DNA of 64,000 bases from Acinetobacter sp. ANC 5054. Lineage in GTDB: Bacteria > Pseudomonadota > Gammaproteobacteria > Pseudomonadales > Moraxellaceae. This document shows positions 55,561 to 64,000 of this stretch, in pieces. Below the pieces are notes generated by a model that was not told the origin of the DNA, ran no database searches, and was given only the letters and a program-made list of their open reading frames with translations. Position 1 is the first letter of the stretch. Each line of letters opens with the position of its first letter. The translations under genes and the position numbers were made by a program. The stretch spans positions 141,994 to 205,993 of the forward strand of contig NZ_NEGG01000004.1 in assembly GCF_002135295.1 (NCBI RefSeq), written 5' to 3'.

Positions 55561-58254
55561 GTGAGTACTCGTTTTATGACATCAGCTGAAATTCGCGAAG
55601 CTTTTTTAAGCTACTTTGAATCGCAAGGGCATACACGTGTCGCGTCGAGTTCTCTGGTACCTGCCAACGATCCAACATTATTGTTCACCAACGCAGGTAT
55701 GAACCAGTTCAAAGACTGTTTCTTAGGTTTAGAAAAGCGTGACTACGTACGTGCAACATCATCACAAAAATGCGTACGTGCAGGCGGTAAACACAACGAC
55801 TTAGATAACGTTGGTTATACAGCACGTCACCACACATTCTTTGAAATGTTGGGTAACTTCTCATTTGGTGATTACTTCAAACGTGATGCCATTAAATTCG
55901 CATGGGACTTTTTAACTGGCGAAGAATGGTTAGCGCTTCCTAAAGATAAACTCTATGCCACTGTTTATCATACCGATGACGAAGCTTTTGATATCTGGAA
56001 CAAAGAAATTGGACTAGATGCTTCACGTATCATCCGTATTGGTGACAACAAAGGCGAAAAATACGCATCAGATAACTTCTGGGCAATGGGCGATACAGGT
56101 CCTTGCGGTCCATGTTCTGAAATTTTCTTTGACCATGGCGACCATATTTGGGGCGGCTTACCGGGCACTCCTGAAGAAGATGGCGACCGTTTCATTGAAA
56201 TTTGGAACAACGTATTCATGCAGTTCAACCGTACTGCTGATGGCGTACTGCATGAACTTCCAGCACCATCTGTAGATACAGGTATGGGCTTAGAACGTAT
56301 TTCAGCAGTTTTACAACATGTAAACTCAAACTACGAAATTGACCTATTCCAAAACTTATTGAAAGATGCGGCAGAAATTATCGGTTTAGATACCACTGAT
56401 CTTGAAGCTGCTGCTAAAGAAGCTGGTAAGCCAGTTGAATACCCTGCTTCACTTAAAGTTGTTGCTGACCACGCGCGTTCATGTTGTTTCTTGATTGCTG
56501 ACGGTGTAAACCCTTCAAATGAAGGTCGTGGTTATGTACTTCGTCGTATTATCCGTCGCGCAGTACGTCACGGTAACAAATTAGGTGCGACTGGTTCATT
56601 CTTCCATAAAATGCTTCAACCGCTAATTAACGTGATGGGTGCTGCATATCCTGAACTTGAAGCACAAAAAGCGCGTATCGAAGCACAGCTTTTGAAAGAA
56701 GAAGAACAATTCGCTAAAACTTTAGAGCAAGGTTTGAAATTGCTTGAAGGCGAATTGGCTCAACTGAAAGGTTCAGTGATTCCGGGCGAAACTGTATTTA
56801 AACTCTATGACACTTACGGCTTCCCGACTGACTTAACTGCTGATATTGCTCGTGAACGTGATTTAACCATTGATGAAGCTGGCTTTGAAGTTGAAATGGC
56901 TGCTCAACGTCAACGTGCACGTGATGCAGGTAAATTCGCTGTCGACTACAACTCAATTGTGAAAGTTGAAGGCGAAACTCAATTTGATGGCTATGACGCA
57001 ACTCAAGGTCAAGGTCAAATTGTTGCGATCTATAAAGATGGCGAACAAGTTAACGAAGTATTTGAAGGCGACGAAGCACTGATCGTATTGAACCAAACTC
57101 CTTTCTATGCAGAAAGCGGTGGTCAGGTTGGTGATACAGGTCTATTCAAAAACGATACAGGTATTTTTGAAGTTCAAGATACCAAAAAATCTGGTGGCGC
57201 TTTTGTACACCAAGGTATCGTGACGATGGGTAACCTTAAAGCCGCTCAATCTGTAGAAGCGACTGTTAAAGCAGACATCCGTGATGCAACTGCACGCAAC
57301 CACTCTGCGACTCACCTTCTACACGCTGCCCTTCGCCAAGTTTTGGGTGCACACGTTCAGCAAAAAGGTTCATTGGTTGCTAGCGAACTGTTACGTTTTG
57401 ACTTTGCCAATGATCAACCTGTGTCATTTGAACAGCTTCAAGAAATTGAACGTATTGTCAATGCTGAAGTGATTGCCAACACAGCGGTTTCAACTGAACT
57501 TTTAGACATCGATGCTGCCAAAGAAAAAGGCGCAATGATGTTGTTCGGTGAGAAATACGGTGATGAAGTACGTGTACTTTCAATGGGTACAAGCAAAGAC
57601 GATAAAAACTTCTCTATCGAACTTTGTGGTGGTATTCACGTAAAACGTACAGGTGATATCGGCCTATTCAAGATCACTTCTGAAGGTGGTGTTGCTGCGG
57701 GCGTTCGTCGTATTGAAGCGGTTACAGGTACGAAAGCGGTTGAAGCTGCTCAAAAAGCTGATCGTGACATTCACGCAATCAACGATTTGCTCAAAGCACA
57801 GAAAGATCAAACGTTAGAAAAAGTGGAAGCACTTTCTCACACTGCATCTAGCCTGCAAAAACAAATTGAACAATTGAACCAAAAATTAGCGAGCTTCCAA
57901 GCGGCTGAGCTTTTAGGTCAAGTTCAAGAGATTGCAGGTCGTCAAACTTTAATCACGACTGTGAACAATGTAGATGCGAAATCACTTCGCAACCTACATG
58001 ACGGTGTGAAATCTAAGTTAGACAATGCTGTGATTGTGATTGCTGCTGTAGATGCTGACAAAGTGAGCTTGATTGCTTCAGTTGCTAAAGAATATACAGC
58101 AACTGTAAAAGCAGGTGACATCATCAAACACCTTGGTCAAGAACTGGGTGGTAAAGGTGGTGGTAAACCTGATATGGCTCAAGGTGGTGCACCATATAGC
58201 GACAAACTTGAAGCTGTAATGACTGACCTTGTTGCATGGTTAGCTGCAAAATAA
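55561..58254 (+). CDS. alaS: Alanyl-tRNA synthetase
   Basis: The start is GTG 55561, with AGGAG 9 bases upstream; the frame is open to 55519, and an ATG at 55576 is the other option. The 897-residue enzyme has the class II catalytic core ([34 protein letters not shown], read in parts; [27 protein letters not shown]). The editing domain has [12 protein letters not shown], with the zinc-binding HxxxH, and [13 protein letters not shown]. The C-terminal oligomerisation part has [14 protein letters not shown]. It precedes lysC and csrA, the order also seen in Pseudomonas. Confidence 0.97.
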   Translation: MSTRFMTSAEIREAFLSYFESQGHTRVASSSLVPANDPTLLFTNAGMNQFKDCFLGLEKRDYVRATSSQKCVRAGGKHNDLDNVGYTARHHTFFEMLGNFSFGDYFKRDAIKFAWDFLTGEEWLALPKDKLYATVYHTDDEAFDIWNKEIGLDASRIIRIGDNKGEKYASDNFWAMGDTGPCGPCSEIFFDHGDHIWGGLPGTPEEDGDRFIEIWNNVFMQFNRTADGVLHELPAPSVDTGMGLERISAVLQHVNSNYEIDLFQNLLKDAAEIIGLDTTDLEAAAKEAGKPVEYPASLKVVADHARSCCFLIADGVNPSNEGRGYVLRRIIRRAVRHGNKLGATGSFFHKMLQPLINVMGAAYPELEAQKARIEAQLLKEEEQFAKTLEQGLKLLEGELAQLKGSVIPGETVFKLYDTYGFPTDLTADIARERDLTIDEAGFEVEMAAQRQRARDAGKFAVDYNSIVKVEGETQFDGYDATQGQGQIVAIYKDGEQVNEVFEGDEALIVLNQTPFYAESGGQVGDTGLFKNDTGIFEVQDTKKSGGAFVHQGIVTMGNLKAAQSVEATVKADIRDATARNHSATHLLHAALRQVLGAHVQQKGSLVASELLRFDFANDQPVSFEQLQEIERIVNAEVIANTAVSTELLDIDAAKEKGAMMLFGEKYGDEVRVLSMGTSKDDKNFSIELCGGIHVKRTGDIGLFKITSEGGVAAGVRRIEAVTGTKAVEAAQKADRDIHAINDLLKAQKDQTLEKVEALSHTASSLQKQIEQLNQKLASFQAAELLGQVQEIAGRQTLITTVNNVDAKSLRNLHDGVKSKLDNAVIVIAAVDADKVSLIASVAKEYTATVKAGDIIKHLGQELGGKGGGKPDMAQGGAPYSDKLEAVMTDLVAWLAAK

Positions 58255-58270
58255 GACCAAAAGTCCTATC

Positions 58271-58546
58271 GCTGAAGGTCTAGCGCCTTCAGCACATCAA
58301 CACCATTCAGCAGTGTGTTTTTTAATGCTGGATCCTACTGAATGGATGTTGAGCGTGTAAGCGCAAACTCAAGCATCATATGGAAACTACAGTTAAATGC
58401 TGGCCTATGATGAAGATGGAGTCTAAAAGGCTGAGTTTATTTAAACTCCCTGCGGACACAAAGTATCAATTGAATTGCACCGCTGGATTACACAGCATGC
58501 TGTTCAGGAGCTACGTGGTATATTAAAACCGCACAATTATAGCGGT
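58271..58546 (+). ncRNA. Structured intergenic RNA region between alaS and lysC (candidate lysC leader)
   Basis: The 350-base gap holds several good stems. GCTGAAGG/CCTTCAGC (58271-58293, 7-base loop). TCAACACCATTCAG with CTGAATGGATGTTGA (58297-58352, 14 pairs with one bulge, then two more pairs past a mismatch). GAGTTTA/TAAACTC (58433-58448). CCTGCGG/CCGCTGG with one T-T mismatch (58449-58486). ACCGC/GCGGT (58528-58546). No T-run marks any of them as a plain terminator. The lysine-riboswitch motifs (AGAGGxGC and others) are not seen. It could be a leader of lysC or a small RNA made from the alaS 3' region. Confidence 0.5.
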
Positions 58547-58604
58547 CTTAAAATATGTGTAAGTGCTTTAAGTCTTAGGACTTATTTACTTGGTAAGGAT
58601 AGTT

Positions 58605-59885
58605 ATGGCATTAATCGTTCAAAAATATGGCGGTACCTCAATGGGTACTCCCGAGCGCATTTTAAATGTTGCTCGTCGTGTAAAGCGTTGGCATGATCAC
58701 GGTCACAAAGTTGTGGTTGTTGTATCGGCGATGAGTGGCGAAACCAATCGTCTACTTGCTTTAGCGAAAGCCATTACCGAAACCCCTGATCCACGCGAAT
58801 TAGACCAAATGGTGTCTACAGGTGAACAGGTAACGATTTCTATGTTAGCAATGGCACTAAACTCTATTGGTGTTGAAGCTAAATCATTAACAGGTCGTCA
58901 AGTTGGTATTAAAACCGACAGCGCATTTACCAAAGCACGTATTGAAGCAATTGACACTGATGTCATGACTTCACATCTCGATGCAGGCCGTGTGATTGTC
59001 GTTGCTGGTTTCCAAGGCTTTGACGCTGAAGGCAATACAACTACACTTGGTCGTGGTGGTTCAGACACTTCAGGTGTTGCACTTGCTGCTGCACTTAAAG
59101 CAGATGAATGCCAAATTTACACAGATGTGGACGGTGTTTATACCACTGACCCACGTGTCGCTCCAAAAGCAAAAAAAGTTGATCGTATTTCTTTTGAAGA
59201 AATGCTTGAAATGGCATCACTTGGTTCAAAAGTACTTCAAATTCGCTCTGTCGAATTTGCAGGTAAATACCAAGTGCCTTTACGCGTATTATCAAGTTTT
59301 GATAATGACGATGATGGCGCATTCGACGAAAATTTCAAACAAAACGTCGGAACACTAATCACCACTGAAGCGGAAGACAACATGGAACAACCAATTATCT
59401 CAGGTATCGCGTTTAACCGTGACGAAGCAAAATTAACTATTTTAGGTGTTCCTGACAAACCAGGAATTGCCTCAAATATCTTGTCACCTATTGGCGATGC
59501 AAACGTTGAAGTGGATATGATTATCCAAAACGTTGAAGAAGACGGTACAACTGATTTCACGTTTACTGTAAACCGTGGTGAATTACCAAAAGCAAAAGCA
59601 ATTTTAGAAGCTACTGCTCAAGAAATTGGTGCGCGTGAAGTCGCTACACGCTCTGACATCGTTAAAGTGTCAATCGTAGGTGTTGGTATGCGTTCACACG
59701 CAGGTGTTGCAAGCAAAATGTTTACTGCCCTTGCGAAAGAAGGTATCAACATTCTCATGATCTCAACCTCTGAAATTAAAATTTCAGTAATCATCGATGA
59801 AAAATACCTAGAGCTTGCTGTACGTGCTCTACACACTGCATTTGGTTTGGATCGCGAATCAGGCGAATCTAGCGTTCGCGCATAA
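58605..59885 (+). CDS. lysC: Aspartate kinase (lysine-sensitive type with two ACT domains)
   Basis: This enzyme phosphorylates aspartate at the entry to lysine, threonine and methionine synthesis. The 426-residue protein starts at the ATG at 58605 (AAGGA 6 bases upstream). The kinase domain has ALIVQKYGGTSMG, VVSAMSGETNRL, TTLGRGGSDTSGVALAAAL and the TDVDGVYTTDPRV loop. Two ACT domains follow (from about 263, ILGVPDKPGIASNILSPI; and from about 345, VSIVGVGMRSHAGVASKMF), as in feedback-inhibited Pseudomonas-type enzymes. An internal start giving a separate beta subunit is possible, as known in the family. csrA follows after a terminator. Confidence 0.97.
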   Translation: MALIVQKYGGTSMGTPERILNVARRVKRWHDHGHKVVVVVSAMSGETNRLLALAKAITETPDPRELDQMVSTGEQVTISMLAMALNSIGVEAKSLTGRQVGIKTDSAFTKARIEAIDTDVMTSHLDAGRVIVVAGFQGFDAEGNTTTLGRGGSDTSGVALAAALKADECQIYTDVDGVYTTDPRVAPKAKKVDRISFEEMLEMASLGSKVLQIRSVEFAGKYQVPLRVLSSFDNDDDGAFDENFKQNVGTLITTEAEDNMEQPIISGIAFNRDEAKLTILGVPDKPGIASNILSPIGDANVEVDMIIQNVEEDGTTDFTFTVNRGELPKAKAILEATAQEIGAREVATRSDIVKVSIVGVGMRSHAGVASKMFTALAKEGINILMISTSEIKISVIIDEKYLELAVRALHTAFGLDRESGESSVRA

Positions 59886-59950
59886 TTTAACCATGTTCTG
59901 TGTCAAAATTTGTCATTGTTAGACAGATTTTGAAAAACATCGTAAAAATA

Positions 59951-59990
59951 CAGAGCCACTATAGTTTTTTTTATAGTGGCTCTGTTATAT
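59951..59990 (+). terminator. Strong terminator of lysC
   Basis: CAGAGCCACTATA/TATAGTGGCTCTG, a 13-bp perfect stem with an 8-base T-rich loop, 65 bases after the stop. Confidence 0.85.
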
Positions 59991-60137
59991 TAACTTTGAG
60001 GATTTTGAAAATATAATAGATTTGTATCTGCTACAACGATTGTCACAGATACGCTGTTATTATTTTTTTGCTTTTACAGGTTATGATTTTTACATAACAG
60101 ATCAATTGCAGGTTTTGCATTTTGCAAGGAGATAAAC

Positions 60138-60392
60138 ATGCTGATTCTGACTCGTCGTGTCGGAGAAACATTAATGATTGGGGACCAAGTTAGCGTGACT
60201 GTACTTGGTGTAAAAGGTAATCAGGTTCGTATTGGCGTGAATGCTCCAAAAGAAGTATCTGTTCATCGTGAAGAAATCTACCAACGAATTCAACATGAAC
60301 GCGCGATGCACGAACATCTCCAAAACATTGATCAAGAATATCAGCCATCGTTTGAAGAGACTGATTTTTCTCAAAACAACTTTAATCGCTAA
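60138..60392 (+). CDS. csrA: Carbon storage regulator CsrA (RsmA) with an extended C terminus
   Basis: CsrA is a dimeric RNA-binding protein that recognises GGA motifs in hairpin loops of mRNA leaders and controls translation and stability. Residues 1-48 match the conserved core ([42 protein letters not shown], with Arg44 and Val42 for RNA contact). At 84 residues it is about 20 longer than E. coli CsrA; the extra part is Glu/Gln/Asn-rich ([20 protein letters not shown]), probably flexible, and known in Acinetobacter. The start is set by AAGGAG 7 bases upstream. The leader has two weak hairpins (GTATCTG/CAGATAC and GTTATG/CATAAC). Confidence 0.96.
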   Translation: MLILTRRVGETLMIGDQVSVTVLGVKGNQVRIGVNAPKEVSVHREEIYQRIQHERAMHEHLQNIDQEYQPSFEETDFSQNNFNR

Positions 60393-60412
60393 GATTAAGT
60401 TTGTTTGAAAAT

Positions 60413-60441
60413 AAAGCGGCTGATTAGGCCGCTTTAAATTT
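60413..60441. terminator. Terminator between csrA and rnhB
   Basis: AAAGCGGC/GCCGCTTT with a 7-base loop followed by AAATTTTT; it could serve csrA and the convergent rnhB. Confidence 0.8.
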
Positions 60442-60468
60442 TTGGGGGACTTTAATTGTCTCAGCGCT

Positions 60469-61047
60469 TTAGTTTAAACCCTGCGCTTCTAAAACTTTAC
60501 GTACGGGTCCAAAACTACGTCGATGTTCATCTATCACACCAAATTCAGCAATAGCTTCAAAATGCGCCTTGGTTGGGTAGCCTTTATGCTTAGCAAAACC
60601 GTATTGCGGATATTTTTGATCAAGCTCCACCATTTCATGGTCACGTGTCACTTTCGCTAAAATACTTGCTGCGGAAATTTCTGGATGGATTGCATCACCC
60701 CCCACGACCGCATCACAGCTCATGCTTAAGCCTTGTGGTACTTTATTGCCATCTACCAACAAATGGTCAGGCTGAATATTTAATTTCTCTACGGCACGGC
60801 GCATTGCCAGTAACGATGCTTGTAGAATATTAATTTCATCAATTTCTTGCGCCGAACTTTCAGCAATCGCCCAAGCTAAGGCTTTTTCTTTAATTTCAAT
60901 GAATAACTTTTCACGTTTTTTTTCAGTTAACTTTTTAGAATCGTTCAATCCTTCAATTGGATTTTCTGGATCTAATATCACTGCCGCCGCAACCACAGAA
61001 CCAACCAATGGACCACGACCAGCTTCATCTGCGCCCGCAATTTTCAT
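60469..61047 (-). CDS. rnhB: Ribonuclease HII
   Basis: RNase HII cuts RNA of RNA-DNA hybrids, including single ribonucleotides in DNA. The 192-residue protein starts at the ATG at 61047 ([23 protein letters not shown]); a GTG two codons earlier is possible. The catalytic set is D/E in ADEAGRG (about 6-12), Asp in LLVDGNK and Asp/Glu in the later [21 protein letters not shown] block. Motifs SILAKVTRD and [11 protein letters not shown] are typical of HII. The gene begins just past the complex terminator of the upstream lipoprotein gene. Confidence 0.97.
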   Translation of the reverse strand: MKIAGADEAGRGPLVGSVVAAAVILDPENPIEGLNDSKKLTEKKREKLFIEIKEKALAWAIAESSAQEIDEINILQASLLAMRRAVEKLNIQPDHLLVDGNKVPQGLSMSCDAVVGGDAIHPEISAASILAKVTRDHEMVELDQKYPQYGFAKHKGYPTKAHFEAIAEFGVIDEHRRSFGPVRKVLEAQGLN

Positions 61048-61064
61048 CTTCACTTCTCTCTAAC

Positions 61065-61121
61065 CATAAAAAACGATCCTTAATGGACTCAAAAATTGAT
61101 TTATTGAGTTTTAAGGATCGT
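61065..61121 (-). terminator. Large two-step hairpin terminator of the lipoprotein gene
   Basis: The outer stem ACGATCCTTAA/TTAAGGATCGT (11 bp) encloses an inner stem ACTCAA/TTGAGT. On the minus strand the hairpin is followed by a T-run. It lies 15 bases after the lipoprotein stop and ends 18 bases before the rnhB start. Confidence 0.85.
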
Positions 61122-61135
61122 ATTAAACATTTATC

Positions 61136-61525
61136 TTATTTTTTGAATGTTTCAACTACACATGCATTTAAAGTATTCGTTACGATTTTAGCAGCCAAAT
61201 TTGCTTGTGACGTTTTATCCATCGCAGCAACAACAAGATCAGTTGCAGTTACGCTTGTCGTCGCTTTTTCACCAACACATGAACATACTTCAGTTTGAAG
61301 TTCAGATTTCTGAGTTTCAGTTAAAAGTTTTGAACCTGTTTTCCAGTAAGTGTTGTTATTTAACTCAGTTACACATTTCGCTTGAACACCTACTTTAACT
61401 GCCATCATTGCTAAGCTATTTGCCGATGTTGCAGCAGTAGTTGTACCTGTACCCGTAGTACCTGTAGCAGCACATGCAGTAAGAACTAATGTAAGAGGTG
61501 CAAGTACAGCAACTAATTTTTTCAC
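61136..61525 (-). CDS. Cys-motif lipoprotein, paralogue A
   Basis: The start is GTG 61525, with AAAGGA 7 bases upstream; the frame runs on to 61594 without support. The 129-residue precursor has a lipoprotein signal ending LVLTAC. The mature protein has a Thr/Gly/Ala-rich linker and then a helical domain with the cysteine pattern C (AKCVTEL) - about 37 - CxC (VCSCVGEK) - about 38 - C (NACVVE). The gene at 62359 encodes a related domain: both share the C..EL, WK, (V/I)CxCV, A.DL..AAM and N.L..C positions. Two disulfides are likely. The family name is not known to me. Confidence 0.8.
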   Translation of the reverse strand: MKKLVAVLAPLTLVLTACAATGTTGTGTTTAATSANSLAMMAVKVGVQAKCVTELNNNTYWKTGSKLLTETQKSELQTEVCSCVGEKATTSVTATDLVVAAMDKTSQANLAAKIVTNTLNACVVETFKK

Positions 61526-61736
61526 AGATAAATCCTTTGTTATGTTAATAAACATGTGTATTGTGCCCCAATTGGCACCTTTCAAGATATGCATATTTTA
61601 AATGAATTTCGGTAAATGTGCAGTTATTCATCAGACCAGTTGTTGCATATTTTCAACACTGTGTCTCATATTCATACTTCGTGTTTGCCACCCACTTGAT
61701 TTAAAATATTGGGAACTAAAATGCAGCTCATTCCCC

Positions 61737-62294
61737 ATGAAAAACAATTCCACCTACTACACACGTACCGCTCAGTTACTCCATTGGATTATGGCGCTGA
61801 TCTTTATTGCAGCTTGGATTATCGGGTTTTATAGTGGAAATTTTCTAAGCTATGATGTCGATGGCAGTTTTAAAGGACAAGTCATTACCCTACATAAAAA
61901 TATTGCGACTACGATTATCTTTTTGGTCGTGATTCGAATTTTCTGGCGATACACCCACCCTGCACCAGAGCTGCCTGCGACGATGTCGCCACTGATGAAA
62001 AAATTGGCACATTTAGGTCATTTAGCACTGTATATGGTTTTACTGGCATTACCGATTACAGGCTGTTTATTTAGCTGGAGTGCTGGCCACCCTGCACCAG
62101 TCTTGTATTTGTTTGAGATTCCACGTTTAGTCCAAGATAACCCAGAACTTTTAAGCATCGTTAAACCACTTCATATTTGGATTTCATGGGCAGCGGGTTT
62201 ATTGTTAGTTGGCCATATTCTTGCAGCACTTAAACATCATTTTATTGATAAAGATCATGTACTCAAAAGCATGACCAGACAGCCTAAAAGCTAA
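61737..62294 (+). CDS. cybB: Cytochrome b561 family protein
   Basis: A 185-residue inner-membrane protein with four hydrophobic segments (start ATG 61737; the longer frame to 61602 adds a non-family Cys-rich stretch). Heme-ligand histidines are expected in LLHWIMALIF, VITLHKNIATT, HLGHLALYMVLL and PLHIWISWAAGLLLVGHILAALKHHF. Members pass electrons between quinones and periplasmic or membrane partners; E. coli CybB is a superoxide:ubiquinone oxidoreductase. It lies between the two Cys-motif exported-protein genes. Confidence 0.92.
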   Translation: MKNNSTYYTRTAQLLHWIMALIFIAAWIIGFYSGNFLSYDVDGSFKGQVITLHKNIATTIIFLVVIRIFWRYTHPAPELPATMSPLMKKLAHLGHLALYMVLLALPITGCLFSWSAGHPAPVLYLFEIPRLVQDNPELLSIVKPLHIWISWAAGLLLVGHILAALKHHFIDKDHVLKSMTRQPKS

Positions 62295-62319
62295 TGTAAT
62301 TTTAAATTTGCGACACAAT

Positions 62320-62346
62320 AAAAAAGCCACTTCATGTGGCTTTTAT
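62320..62346. terminator. Bidirectional terminator after cybB
   Basis: AAAAGCCAC/GTGGCTTTT with a TTCAT loop, between convergent genes. Confidence 0.9.
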
Positions 62347-62358
62347 GTTATGCATCAT

Positions 62359-62727
62359 TTAGCTCAAAGCTTGTTGAGCACAACCACGTAAGCTATTCAG
62401 TACTGCTTTAGAAATTAATTTATTTTTTTCAGTCTCATTCATTGCTGCTGTCATTAAGTCTTTAGCGCTCATGTCATCCATTGCATGATTACTCACACAT
62501 TCACAAATGGCCGTTTGGTTATCCTTTTTTTGCTGCGCATTCATAAACATCGCAGCCCCTTTCCACACTTTTGAAGCATTCAGCTCTTGCCCACATTGAT
62601 ATTCAATCACAGGCTTCAACATTTTTTGGCTTAAACTTTGTGATTTATCCGCCATTGCAGTTGATGTAAAACAAAGAAATGACATTGCTAAGACTAAGAT
62701 TACAGCATGAGAACAACTAAATTTCAT
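62359..62727 (-). CDS. Cys-motif exported protein, paralogue B
   Basis: A 122-residue precursor with a Sec signal (MKFSCSHAVILVLAMSFLCF ... AMA; cleaved after AMA, about residue 26). The mature domain has the same cysteine spacing as paralogue A: C (EYQCGQEL), CxC (AICECVSNH), C (LRGCAQQ), plus shared WK, A.DL..AAM and N.L positions. It lacks the lipobox, so it should be a soluble periplasmic protein. Its function is unknown. It and paralogue A flank the b561 gene, which suggests an envelope or redox context (inference). Confidence 0.8.
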   Translation of the reverse strand: MKFSCSHAVILVLAMSFLCFTSTAMADKSQSLSQKMLKPVIEYQCGQELNASKVWKGAAMFMNAQQKKDNQTAICECVSNHAMDDMSAKDLMTAAMNETEKNKLISKAVLNSLRGCAQQALS

Positions 62728-62744
62728 GGTATTTACTTCAAAAA

Positions 62745-62773
62745 GAAAAAAGGCAGTGATAAATCACTGCCTA
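62745..62773 (-). terminator. Terminator of the adenine deaminase gene
   Basis: AGGCAGTGAT/ATCACTGCCT with a 2-base loop, T-run on the minus strand. Confidence 0.92.
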
Positions 62774-62791
62774 GACATTATATGCCGTTTA

Positions 62792-63811
<1,020 letters not shown>

Positions 63812-63825
63812 TTAAGTTCAGAAAA

Positions 63826-63858
63826 TAAAAAAGGGTGTAAACAACGTTTACACCCTTG
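63826..63858 (-). terminator. Terminator between the permease and adenine deaminase genes
   Basis: AAGGGTGTAAAC/GTTTACACCCTT, a 12-bp perfect stem with an AAC loop; T-run on the minus strand. It reads after the permease, so the deaminase needs its own promoter or read-through. Confidence 0.93.
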
Positions 63859-63873
63859 ATGGCTTAGGGTGAA

Positions 63874-64000
63874 TTAACCACCAAACATCGCAAATTTAAG
63901 TGTCCAAAGCGCTGCAATAATCCATACCATATACGGTACAGTTGCTGCTTTGCCAGTGAACAATTTCACTAGTGCATAACTAATGAAGCCCATTGCGATA
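63874..64000 (-). CDS. NCS2 family purine permease, C-terminal end (partial)
   Basis: The frame is open to the window edge on the minus strand, so only the last 42 residues are seen: AMGFISYALVKLFTGKA, then a hydrophobic helix (VPYMVWIIAALWTLKFAMF) ending in GG. The GFISYxLVKL block and the last helix match the AzgA-like guanine/hypoxanthine/adenine permeases. The neighbouring adenine deaminase supports a purine substrate. The rest of the gene lies beyond base 64000. Confidence 0.8.
   Translation of the reverse strand, partial: IAMGFISYALVKLFTGKAATVPYMVWIIAALWTLKFAMFGG

Noticed and set aside
58255-58604. Lysine riboswitch before lysC
   Set aside because: The region is structured, but the conserved L-box core sequences could not be found; called a structured region only.

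Overview
The window is an ordinary-looking stretch of chromosome from an Acinetobacter species (Moraxellaceae, Gammaproteobacteria). The base composition is AT-rich. The gene content and order are typical of the genus: ahpF, ruvC, bioB, glnD-dapC, hisZ-purA and alaS-lysC-csrA, with many short AAAAGCC...GGCTTTT terminators. No insertion sequence, prophage, integron, CRISPR array or rRNA operon is visible. One tRNA gene is present (CAU anticodon, probably tRNA-Ile2).

Layout. 0-8 kb: the end of ahpF, small hypothetical genes, a LysE exporter, fxsA, ruvC, acylphosphatase, nnr, queG and bioB. 8-19 kb: an OsmC-YcaO fusion, the tRNA, an acyltransferase, yebC, an Lrp regulator, a repetitive helical protein broken by an in-frame stop, a GST and ychF. 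19-29 kb: a DUF962 membrane protein, a Crp-type regulator, a first AzlCD pair, purT, glnD and dapC. 29-36 kb: a Fur-boxed TonB-dependent receptor, a TonB-C-terminal-like protein, gpx-msrB, an AlaA aminotransferase with an unusual N-terminal extension, and an MFS carrier. 36-48 kb: two microproteins (Lys-rich and Gln-rich), icd, rluE, an ELM1-like protein, an M61 peptidase, a dacC-like carboxypeptidase, ndh, slyD and two paralogous M48 lipoproteins. 48-64 kb: purA, hisZ, a second AzlCD pair with a divergent Lrp regulator, a GAPDH/Epd-like enzyme, alaS, a structured leader, lysC, csrA, rnhB, two paralogous Cys-motif exported proteins around a cytochrome b561, an adenine deaminase, and the end of an NCS2 permease.

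How genes fit together. Purine metabolism recurs: purT, purA, and adenine deaminase beside an NCS2 permease, which looks like adenine salvage. Amino-acid synthesis and export recur as well: dapC and lysC for lysine, alaA, LysE, two AzlCD pairs and two Lrp regulators. Stress and redox functions are ahpF, the OsmC-YcaO protein, gpx-msrB and GST.

No obviously new multi-gene defence or biosynthetic system was found. The items most worth a second look are the alaS-lysC intergenic RNA structure, the interrupted repeat protein, the N-terminal domain fused to AlaA, the paired Cys-motif exported proteins, and four microprotein genes shorter than 60 codons that were found by reading both strands. All functions are assigned by reading the sequence and from memory of the families; no database search was run.
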